Shown here piece by piece: positions 25,601-37,600 of a DNA stretch of 64,000 bases. The DNA lies in contig CM030704.1 of assembly GCA_017979445.1 (NCBI GenBank), forward strand, positions 12,507,658-12,571,657, given 5' to 3'. This stretch comes from Akebia trifoliata. Lineage: Eukaryota > Streptophyta > Magnoliopsida > Ranunculales > Lardizabalaceae. The notes below the pieces were generated by a model. It was given only the letters and a program-made list of their open reading frames with translations. It was not told the origin of the DNA and searched no databases. The translations under genes were made by a program, and so were the position numbers. Within the stretch, counting starts at the first letter, position 1. Each line of letters begins with the position of its first letter.

Positions 25601-28600
25601 GTTTGCTCACCTTTTTTCAACCCTTTCTTTAACTGCAGAGCTAAAATCATCTTTCCCTCCTCTTTACTTGTAGAGAGGGGAATGAAGCTTGGACATTCAC
25701 CTAGCATGCCCAAAGTGTTGGAGAACGGCATTGGTACGGCCCTGTTCTGTCGCAAAAAGTCCATCCCAATGATGACTCGGAACTCATCGAGTTGAACTGC
25801 GAGAAGATCTAGCTTACCCTTCCATGGACCTATCTTGACGGCCATGGACTTGGCCGACCCTTGTATAGGAGTGGCCTCGGAGTTAACAACTTTTATATGG
25901 CTTGAATTATTTTCGAGCCGAATATTGAGGCGCTTCGCCTTTGCAGGGGCAATAAAGCTATGCGTAGCTCCCGTATCAACCATTGCTTGGGTGGTCTTAC
26001 CACCAATCTCCACATCAGCATACATGAGACCCTTACGCTGACGGATCTTCTGAGTCTCAGAGGTCTGTTTCATTGCATTCAATAGATGCATAGCTCCTAT
26101 ATGAGAAAAATCATCCTCATCTCTCTCACTTGAACTCTCGTGACTAGGGTCACTCTGGGAAGCTAACAGTGCGTTCAACTTGCTTTTCTACGGGCACTTG
26201 AACGTCATATGAGGACCACCACACAAGTAACACAGAATCTTGCTGCGGTGATTGTTAGACTGGGTACCTGTGTTCTTCGAAGGAGAAGAATCCCGTTGGG
26301 ATCTCCTGCTTGGACTGTGTCTAGATTCTCCATTTTTACCTTTGGAAGACCCACTGGTGCGTTCACGCTGCGAAGAGTACTCTTTCGACTGAGTGGGTAC
26401 CTTCTTTCTACTCCCATCCACAGGAGAATAGTCCGTCAACCGCTCAGCTGCGGCAATAACAGTCGTGAGATCTTGTACACGTTGCCTCTGTAGTTCTGTC
26501 TGAACCCAAGGCTTAAGCCCTTCTGTAAACGAGAACAACTTGTCTTTCTTTGACATGTCACAAAAATCAAGCATCAAGGCGAAAAATTGCTTGACATAGT
26601 CGTGCACGGTACCTGTTTGTTGGAGTTGCCTCAACTTCCTACGGGCAATGAACTCCACATTCTCGAGTAGGAACTGATTCTTCAGCTCCCTTTTGAGGTC
26701 TTCCCATGTATCGATGGAGCATTGGCCACTCTCCATCTCGGTGTATTTCGTTCGCCACCATAGTTTGGCGTCACCTGCAAGATACATAGAAGCAGTTGTT
26801 ACTTTTACCTTTTTTGAATTCGGTCGAGCTGCATGGAAGTACTGTTCCATATCGAACAGGAAATTCTCGAGCTCTTTCGCATCGCATGCACCACTGAAGG
26901 CGCGTGGCTCGCAATCGCGAGGGAGAAGCATCACTACTGGTAGGCCGTTCATTACCGACGGCTCAACTAGGAGATCTACCTTCGTAGTGAGCTCGTAATC
27001 TGTTCCTGTAAATTGGCTATGGTTTCTCGGGTATCTTCCTCGAGGTCAGTCATTCTGGCTCTGAATGTCTCGGATCTTTCTTCCAGCGTGTTCTGGCGAC
27101 CATCTAATTGCGCAATACTATCAACGAGATCGGATAGCATGGCTACCTTTTCTTCTAATACCTCAATGCGTTCCTTGTTTGTACGTGGTGGTGGTGTGTT
27201 TGGAGCGGGTTGGTCCGCGGTACTTGCAGCTCCTCGTGTCATTGTTCGCGTGAACTAATGGAAACTGGGGGAAGAGCTTGGGGATAAAATCAACGTGTAC
27301 CTAAATCAACGTGGTTGAAATTCCAACTGTGCTCAAACAACTGTAGCTCTGATACCAACTGTCACGGCCGTATTCTTTTGAAGCGAGGTTGTGCGGCGCA
27401 AGGGGTCAAATCCACACACACACGTAGCTATCAAACAAGTAAATGAGGCAACAAGAGGCAAAGTCTGGAGGCAACTTTGTTGATATAATATTGATTACAC
27501 GGGATAACACGTTACAAAAGCAATAAGGTGCGTTACAAAGCAATAGATGATCCTATGACACGCGGGACTTCCATGGAGCTGGGCTTGAGGGCTTCAGTCA
27601 ACGTGGGTGTAGGCTGGGGATTGGAAAGCACTAGACACCCTTCCTACAAAGAGTACGCTAAGTCTTTCCTAGGTTTTCAGAAGGAAACATCAAAAGTGGA
27701 GGCCGGTCATACTCCCTTATTACATAAATGCCACTAAGCTAACAAGTATGCCCTGGCACGGGGTTGACATGTACCTCTAAACTAACAGATATGCCCTGGT
27801 ACGGGGGCTGACATGGCTTCATAGTGAACCTTACATAGTATTACATGGGTGCTTCTGGGTGACTCTGGGGCGAGCTACACCTAAACTCTAGGTGTCAGAG
27901 TACATGGCCGTTACACTAGGGCGAGGCTAGCAAAAGAAGTGAAAGATTTTGCAAAATATTTGAATGATTTTCTACTAAATTCTGGAGGTACTAGAAGGAG
28001 AGATAGGGGAGCTTTAGTCCTGAATGATTGTTAAGATTCTCTTGGAATGTCAGGGGCTTAGGTGAGTGCACGGAGAGGGTGGCTGTGAAGGAGATGATTT
28101 GATATCGCAAACCGCATATGGTTGTTTTCTAGTAAACAAAGATGAGCTTGATGAAGGATATTGAGGTGTTGGAGCTTTGGGGTTTGAGTTCTACAAAGTA
28201 GATTGCCTTGCCAGCTATTGGGTCCTTTGGTGGTAAAATTCTTTTGTGGGAGTCAAATTTCGTATATGTTCAAAGACATCATATTGGGCCTTATTTATTT
28301 GTCTTATGCAATTGTGTTGGGGATGGTTCTTCTTGGGTATTCGTAGGAGTTTATGGCCTGATGGTGGATAGGAATCGTGAATACAATTTTGGGAGGGACT
28401 AGATGATTCGGCTTCCTTTTGGGTAGGTTGTGGTGTGTTGGGGGTGATTTCAACTCCACTAGGTTTTGTTTGGAATAAAAGGAGGTGCCAAATCTTTGAG
28501 GGAATAAGTTTATTGATTTTGTGACTAGGAATGAGTTGCTCGATCTTTCCTTGAGCGGCAGATGCTTTACTTGGTCCAATTATCTAGAAATCTTAATTTT

Positions 28601-31600
28601 TGTCTCTTCGTATGGGTTCCTTATTTCTATTGATTGGGAGGAGCTTTTTTGTTTTGACGATCCAATCTGCTTTTTCAAATCCTGCATCCGACCATTCTCT
28701 CATTTTGTTGTAGGCAAGCGTCAATTTAAATTGCCTAACACCTCCCGTTTCTATAGCATGTGGCTCAATTGAGTTATAATAGGATTACAAGTTCTTAGAA
28801 GTGTCCAAATTGAGTTATAATAGGATTAGATAATTGCTATAATGTTATAAATAGATAGGAAGTTACTCTTTAGTATTTTAGAAGGTTTCTAAGTTGTTAT
28901 GATGAAGTTATTTATATAAGGAGTTTCAAATATGAATTTTTGAGCTAACAATTCATTCAATGAAATTCGAATTTAGCTATTTCTCTTATTTCAATTTATC
29001 TTTATAGTATTTCCTTCTTTTTCAAGCTTGAATCTATTGATTCAAACTGGTTTTATGTGTTCCATTGAACAATTTCTTTTGAATCTATTGATTCACACGC
29101 GACTGCTACGTCAAGTGGTATTATAGAGCTCTTGCTAAGATCCACAACAAAAGATGGCTGGTGAAGGTGATTTTGTCATAAAATCTTATCTAGAAGCTCA
29201 ATTTGAGAGGTTTGGGGCCAGAATTATGGCTAAGTTGGAGTACCTTGTTCTAGGCATGGTTCTCAAAACCATTGAGAAGGAGAGAGGTAAGAAAACCCTT
29301 GGAGATGAAGACCCAAGGATTCCCTCCATCTCTCCCTCAAAGTTCAGTTTCTAGGGTACTAATTAGTGAGACCCAACCAACCAATTTTCAAAACCCTGCC
29401 GAGAATTTCAATCTTACCCATTTTTTTATTGGGAAAATTTCATTAAAGAGAAAAGGAGAGCATGTAAGAAAAAGGTCGAGGCGACAAGCACAGAAAAGAC
29501 AACCATCAATATCCCAACAGCTAAGGAAAAGGATATATGATCATTACACTGTTCCTGTTAAATCGAAATGAAAACCAATACTCATCCTGAGATAAGCTTA
29601 AACCTTGTTCACTACTCACACATATTGATGAATGTGACCTAGTGCTCTTTATAGGATCCATGTGAAGCAGCAAACATGCCATGCTGACGAGTTCTGAAAT
29701 TCGAGGTGAGGGGTATGAGGGAATTCTTTCACTCAAATAGTTAGCATTTTTTTAAAATTTAAAGCTCAAATAATTTTCTACTGGAAGTTATCACCTTGTA
29801 TGTATTTTCTTATCTTTCTTCATTTGCTATTGGTAATGTCAGTTAGTCGTATCTGTTAATTCTACCTTATTATAGTTGGTAGTTACTGACTGCTGATAGC
29901 TGATGCTGTTTACCGAAGAAATAATCTGCACATGTGATGAACTCTTGCGCATCGTTCAGAACTTTCATTGAATAATTACTAGCTGAGCTTCCGACCATGC
30001 TCGTGATGAAGTGGCTGCTTGTTCTGATGCAGATATAGAGCCATTACAAATGAACCCCGACTTGGAAGAAGGATATTGCAAAGCTTTGCTATGCCGAATA
30101 CGCTTTCGTAAGGTCTTACCCTGTGGGTACTCTTTCCATTCCTTAGCTCACACCATGCACTATCCTATTTGTCCAACTGTAAAGATTTATGTTCTTCATC
30201 CACAATTCTCTGGCAATTCATCACTATGGTTGTCATGCATATTTAGTAATTTTTTTCCTATTGATTGCCATAATTTAAAAACAACCAACACACAATATAT
30301 TGATATGGCCTTTAAATGAGTTCAAATATTCAAAAAAATAAAAAATAAAAAAATATGCCTATAATTTTATGCTAGCTTATCATAAAAGTAGAAAGAATTG
30401 ATGCTTATAGTCTCTCTCTCTCTCTCTAGAAGCTGAAATTTTATTAAGCTGAGACTACACGATCGTAAAAATAGTCGAGCCATGAGGAAGCACATAATGA
30501 ATTGATAGCTAAATGAACATATCTTTCCCAAACTTCTTCATAGGTCAGCTTTATTTGGAATCCTCCTCTGATTTGTATAACCGTTTATAATTTGGCATTT
30601 TGAATGTAATGTATGACTGTTCTTCCATACAATCATCCACTACCATGCTATTTGTTAACTATTTGACATTTATTGTTTGTTTTAATCCTTATATTTTGAC
30701 TATTGTCACCATTGTGTTCAGCACTTTTACCATGTTCTCGTGTGTATGAGGAAATCTCATGGACGAGGTTTGGAGTTGGCAAGGAAACATATAGCCTCGT
30801 GCTTGTCAGAACTAGCATGCATTCACAAGTCATTGGAATTCCTTAGGTCTGATGTGTATGGATCTTGTGAAAATGATATTGAAGATCAAACAACGGCTTC
30901 TGGTTGTCAACCCATTGGGTTTGATGCTAGTTTAAATAGTAGACTATCAGCCCCTACTCCTCCACGTGCAATTAGAATTCTGAGCTGGGAAAAGGTAAGG
31001 TTTTCTAGAAATATAACTAATTTATTACTTAGAATTTACGGTCAGTTATTTTATTTTGTTTTTTTAATTTTCAATTTTTTAATTGGTAAGCTGGACTTGA
31101 ATCCAATACCTCAAAGTTGTTTTGCAATTTGTCAAACCAACCGAGCTATGGGTCTAAGCCCATTTACGGTTAGTTATATTTTTTTAAATATTTTTGTTCC
31201 TATTCTTCCAGGCTATTGAGTATTTCGAAAAGCTGCTTCATGATTTGGAAATCATCTGTACCTTCTCCTTGGATCCAGTTTAGAAGGGATTTTGCGCTTT
31301 GTAGTTCAATTCCAAAAGCTGCAACCTGATTTGGTTGCTAGAGCTCATTTGCAGGTCAGCTCACTCGTCTCCCTTGTGTTCCCTATCTTTTACTCTTTGT
31401 ATTATAACTACTGTAACATTTTCTTTCATCACTGTCACTACTATTTGTCAAAACAATGCCATCTTGTGTTTCTAGACTACTACTATTGCTTCTATTACAA
31501 TTATCCTAAAGAGTGTGCATGATGCAATATTGTCCTCATTAAATCTTCTCTATATGTCTAATGTTGTATCTAGTTTGCTTTTAAAAGCTTGTGATGAACT

Positions 31601-34600
31601 GCAAAATCTCCACTTGCATGGCTGCATAGCGTGGAATTTCATCATATTTCCATGAAATATACCGAAATACTTCCATTTCCATGAAGCACGAAACGAAAAT
31701 TAATTGTCTTTTTCTTTTTATTTATTTATGTATTTCAGTAGAAATCTCTGTTTATTTCGCAAAGTACTTTGGTGAACAATAAATTTCAACCAAAATATTC
31801 TTTTCTGAAAATATGGATAAAATCTATGAAGTTGATAAAAATGGTTGAAAAATATTTAAAATAAGCAATGGAATCTCTGCATCAATAGAATTTCTGCTAA
31901 ACAATAGAGATTCAAATGATATCAATAATCTTTGCAAAATAGCAACGCAATAAATGCTAAAAATGTTTGGGTCCTTTCAATTCTTTGTTCTTTTGGGCAG
32001 AGAGGGTTATATTTTAAGGGCATGTTCTCAAATGAAATCCAAAAGGAAAGAACCCATAATCTTCTAATAGAAATCAGGCATCCTATCCATTAGGCCACTG
32101 GTATTTGATAGCTCATTGAAAGTAATACAATCTAATTTAATGTTTCATCAATATATTGGTAATGCATATCAACGTGAAAAAATGTCACACTTAAATTAAG
32201 TAGTTGTAAGAGTCATTTAATAACTTAAAACATATTCGTGTTACATTGTTTATCATTAGAATGTTTGGTTTTTTATGAAAGCTTCGAGAATATACCAGAG
32301 TGTTGGGCTTAGACCCGGAGCTCAGTTGGTTTGACACATTGCAAAACAAATTTGAGGTCATGGGTTCTAGTCCAACTTACTCATCAAAATATGTTTATAT
32401 ATATAGGGGAGCGTTCGGAGTCCCTAAAGAGAGCCAGACATTTTTTCCAAATATGGGTTAGAAGTTTCGGAATGGGCTGATTTTTTTTAGGATTATCTCT
32501 TCGGTGAAGAGATCATCCTAAAAAAAATCAGCCCATTCCGAAACTTCTAACCCATATTTTGAAAAATGTTTGGCACAATGTTTGACTCTCTCTTTGGGGC
32601 CTCCAAACGCTTCCCATATATATATATATATCACAGTGTTTCAGTTCATGTCAGTTTTTTCCTGACCGAAACGTTTTGAAATCATCAGATGGTATCAAAT
32701 TTGAATATATTGCAACGATGTTTATTGGAATATTTTCATTTCCACAAGGTTTGGCACAATTAATTGACAATTTCTTTTTGTACATATTTAGGTTGGAATC
32801 AATATTCATTTTGCAAAACACTTCCTTCAACGCTGAATATGATTTAATTCCTTGAACGTTGAATTGTGATTGAAATAATCAAATTTAGGTATAAAAGTGT
32901 AAATTGGTGGAAATATATCGGTGGAACTCTACTATTTCACTGAAATATTCTTTGTTGAAAGAATTATTCTAAAAGTATTGATAAAATTTACAAAAATAGC
33001 AATTTTAATTTCTTGCCACCGCCTAGGAAATGTTTGGGGAAACGCCTTTGAGTTTGCCAAGCTGTTTCCTTTTTTTTTTCCTAGAAAAATATAGGAATTT
33101 ATATTTTATTAAAAATTATATATAATTGCAGTGAAAAAGTGATCTGGTTTCCCTTCCCCTCCAAAATAGCTCTAAATCATCTTTAAAAAAAACTCAGTGT
33201 TTATTACAGAGAAAGAAACAAAGAAAATGAGGTTTGGAATGATTTAGATGGAATCTCAAATGCGTTTTAATGTATAAACTGATCTTGATTTCCACACTCC
33301 ATATGGGTGACTCGTACATCCAATAAAAATTCTTTAATATTGTCATCATTTCGAGATGACATTCATTCCGTGGAGGTCTTTTAGGCTAGACATTGGTCTA
33401 ATAATTTAGGGTGGAAAAGTGAGCTTGTGAGAGGCCCTTATGGGTGTGGGGTTTGAAAGGGATTGTGAAGGTGCTCTCATAGTTTTTATTAGGAGGTTAT
33501 TGTTCAAAGTGGGCAACAAGGGTGATAATATCCAGTTTTGACCGGATTGGTGGTGTGGGTCATCTCCTATAAAAGATTAATTTCTAAATCTATTGCCATA
33601 TTAACTGAATTTTTTTTATCCATCCAAACCTTCACCTTTTGGACTGGGGATGACAACAAATATTGGGATCTTTGATTCAGTACAAATTTTATTGATTGGG
33701 AAATCATGATTATTGCCGACCTAATTTGTCGGATTTCTACAGTTTCCATTTCTCAGTTGATCAAAGATCGAAGAGTCTGGATGAGGAATCAGGACGGGTG
33801 TTTTCCATCAAATCCTTCTTTGGTTCGTTAAATTGCTCATCTCTATTTCAAATTTCTTGGTCTCTCTCGAGTTCAATTTCTTCCGTCTTCCAAAGTTTGC
33901 AATCCTAGTTTTTTTGTTGGCATGAAGAGAATTCTTTGGATCTTGCCATTTGTTAATGTTTATGGATTGAAAATTTTGTTCCTGATATTACTACTTTCAT
34001 CATTGTCTTATTTTCTTTTGGTGCAAGCTATTCCTAGATTTTAAAAGGTATCATTTTGAGGATTTTTTGTTCCGATGGGCCCATATTTGTAGATATAGCC
34101 CTATTGTGCGTTGGTAATGTCTTGTTGCTTTCCATTTTTTAGATAGTTCTTTCCAATCTCCTTTTCTGTGGTTCCTTGATCTTACTTTTGATAGATTTTT
34201 CTTATAAAAAGTTATCCATATGATCAAAATATTTATTCGATATATTTCCATTTCCAGGCTGACTGAAATGAACACCGAAACTGAAATTTATTACCTTGCT
34301 TATGAGTGTGTTTTATAATTTTCTATAGGTTCAATGAAAATAGCCTCAAGATTTATGTCATTTTTGTTATTGCTTGGAAGAGAAAGAGAGATTTAGAGGA
34401 GAAGCGTTGAGATAGACTTAATAGAAAAATTCATATTCTATAAGCCTCTCTTATATTTATATAAGAGAATTAGGGCTTATACTAAATGGGACGTGTGGAA
34501 CTTGAAAATACCAGTTTGCCCCCACATGTCCTATATATATCAATAACACTCCCCTTCAAGTTGGAAAGTCCAACTTGGAACAAAAAACTAAAGGAAATAA

Positions 34601-37600
34601 ACTAAAGAAACTACAGAAAATAAACTACTAAAGAAAAGAAATAAAAGAAACTAAAGAAAAAATAATACTCCCCCTCAAGCTAGAGCATAAATATCAAGTA
34701 AATCTAGCTTGGAGCAAATAAGATTGAGGCGACTACAGTTAAATGCCTTAGTGAACATATCTGCCAACTGATCTTTAGACTTCATTAATGGTGTACTAAT
34801 TTTCCCACATAAAACCTTGTCTCTGATAAAGTGACAATCTGTTTCAATGTGCTTTGTTTGCTTATGAAATATTGGATTGGAAGCAATATGAATTGCAGCT
34901 TGATTATCACTATATAATCGCATAGGAGTAGCTATCTTAACACCCAATTCTCCGTGAAAATTCTTAACCCATGTCAGTTCACATGTCATAAGAGCCATTG
35001 CTCTATATTTTGTCTCTGCACTAGACCTTGCAACCACATTTTGCTTCTTACTTATCTAGGAAACCAAGTTTCCTCCCAAGAAAGTGTAATACTGATGTAG
35101 GACATCTACAATCTAGTTAGAGTTTTATTAGGATTTTTATTTCTCTTTCTACTTCTATTAGGATTTTTGTTTCATAGTTATGTTAGGAGTATAATTCCTT
35201 GTTAGTTTCGAATTTGTTTTAAATTCGTTTTTATAATTTAGACTATAATTAGAAGTGTTTAGTAGTGCCTAATTTGAGTTCTAATAGGATTAGAAAGTTG
35301 GTATTATGTTATAGAGAGGTTAGGAATGTTAATTTTTAATATTTTAGTAAGATTACAAGTTGTTATGATGGAGTTATTTATATAAGGAGCTCCAAATCCG
35401 AAAATCAATCAATGAATTCAATTTTCTTTTCTCTTTTAATTACTTTTTAACTTTATGCTATATTTTCTTTTAAGCTATTGCTTGTTTATCAATTGAATCT
35501 ATTGATTCAAATTGATTTAAAGTGTTCCATTGAACACAATCTATCGAATCTATTGATTCACACGCTTCCGTTACGTCAAGTGGTATCAGAACTTTTCCTA
35601 CGATCCACAAAATATGGTTGGTGAAGGTGACTTTATCACAAAATCTTATCTAGAAGCTCAATTGGAAGCTAAATTGGAGAAGTTTAAAGAAAGAATCACC
35701 AACAAAATTATGGCTATGTTGGAGTTCCGTGTTAAAGGCATAGTTCTCAACACCATTGAGAAGGAGAAAGGTAAGAAAACTTTTGGAGATAAAGACCCAA
35801 ATGATTCCCACCATCCCTCCCACGATTCCCTTCATAATTCAGCCCCTAGAAATTTTTATAGCGAGGCTGAATTCCCTCAAAACCAAAACCTTACCCAAAT
35901 TTTGGTTTTGCCCAAACCGCACCACTCCCCATATCTTATACCACTCTCCTTCAACTTTCTAACCTTACCGCATCACTTCTATACCCTCAAAATAAAATCT
36001 CTCACCCTCCAATAGCCACATATCCACTCCCACAAAACGTTTCTCCTAACCCTTATCCTCCAAATATTCCTTCAAAACCCTACAAATAACTTCAATGACC
36101 CTTCAACAACCATAACGGCCTCATATATGGATTACATAGATGAATTAGATCCTTATACTACCCCTCTCCTAATTAAACATCCCTATTTTGATCATGATAG
36201 ACTTCTCCTTGACCCTCCCCATACTCACCTACCTCCATATTGCCAAGCCAATGCAAGACGGGACCATTATCCCCCACCCACAAATCATCCCTTACATGAT
36301 TTTGAATAGGTTGAATGCGTGTTCATGCATAACACACCCCCACATCTTCGCAACAATGGGCAACAAGAGTGGTCTTTTGACTATAGGCTTAAGGTAGATA
36401 TTCCTACCTTCAATGAGCTCTTGCACATTGAGGACTTTCTTGATTGGATTTCCAATGTTGAACGATTCTTCGAGTACATGAAAATTTCGGAGGATAAGAA
36501 GGTCAAACTTGTGGTTTTTAAGCTAACTGGGACAGCCTTCTCTTGGTGGGACTATCTCCAACGAGATCGACTACATCAAGGCTTTTGACAAGTGCAAACA
36601 TGACTGGCCATGAAACAATTGCTTAAGCAACGATATTTACCACCGGATTACATCCAAATCTTGTTCATCAACCTACAAATTGTAGGCTAGGGTTTTAAAG
36701 TGTACAAGAATATGTTGATGCCTTATCTTGCCTTCTCTCAAGGAATGAACTTCAATCTAACTATCCACAATCTACCCCCCATCTCATCCATCTTATCCAT
36801 CCCACAATCAGCCCCCTTACGACAACAACCACCATGCTTCCACCTCTCAAGCTCCATCTTCACATCCTAAACCCCACCAACTTAATCCCTATGCACATCC
36901 AAAGCAAAATAAGTGTTTTAAGTGTGGAAAAATGGGCCATACCTCTGAAGTGTGACGGAGGACGCACACATTAGTAGTCGAGACTGATTATGAGAATGAC
37001 AAAGATGACCCCTATGTTGATAATGATGCGGCTATCATCTTTGAGGCTTATGAGGAGGACGAAGGTGAACATTTAAGTTGTATTATTCACAACTTATTGT
37101 CAGTACAACATGTTGCTCCTTTAACTCGACAGTCTTTTCCGAACTACTTGCAAGGTGCAAGACAAGTTGCGCCAATTAATTATAGATAGTGGAATCTCGA
37201 AAAGTATAATTTCAAGCCACATGATCGATGCACTCAAGCTACCCACTACGCAACACCCTACACCTTATTCTATAGGTTGGGTGGACGATAAAAACAAGAA
37301 GAATGTGACAAGACAATGTTCCCTTTCTTTTGACATTGGATAATATAAAGATGAGATAATTTATGACATTGTCCCAATGTGAGTATGCCACATCCTCTTT
37401 GGAAGGCCTTGGTTTCATGATAATGATGTCACCTACCGGGGAAAAGCCAACACCAATTCTTTCATGTATAATGGTGTCAAAGTGATCTTACATCCTTCCT
37501 ATGTCAAGCCCAAGGCTTCCCACCTAGTCAAGGAGAAGATAACATGTTTTCTTTCTATCAACATCAATGAGGACTTAAGCCAAGTGTTTGCGGTGGACCC

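Larger units (their letters stand above)
22111..27915 (-). mobile_element. gypsy A, chromodomain Ty3/gypsy element
   Basis: LTRs at 22111-22692 and 27360-27915 start TGTCACGG and end GTTACA, with a perfect 5-bp duplication CTAGG on both sides (22106-22110, 27916-27920). Next to the right LTR, GCTCTGATACCA is the complement of a Met-tRNA primer site, and next to the left LTR, CTCCCCCACC is the complement of a purine tract, so the element runs on the minus strand. Gag, protease, reverse transcriptase, RNase H, integrase and chromodomain follow in the usual order, with frameshifts and stops. It lies in intron 5, antisense to the gene. Confidence 0.95.
21531..28770 (+). mobile_element. LINE fragment split by gypsy A
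   Basis: Left of gypsy A (about 21540-22110) is ORF1-like text; right of it (27916-28770) it resumes with [18 protein letters not shown], then [20 protein letters not shown] (about 28031), the start of the AP endonuclease, continuing to DWEELF and FYSMWLN. Stops are present throughout. The 5-bp duplication CTAGG marks the insertion point, so both halves belong to one LINE. Reverse transcriptase is missing. Confidence 0.65.

Noticed and set aside
30008..30032. In-frame extension of exon 6 to the left (EVAACSDAD)
   Set aside because: No acceptor there keeps the phase-1 join from exon 5, while the AG at 30031-30032 does.
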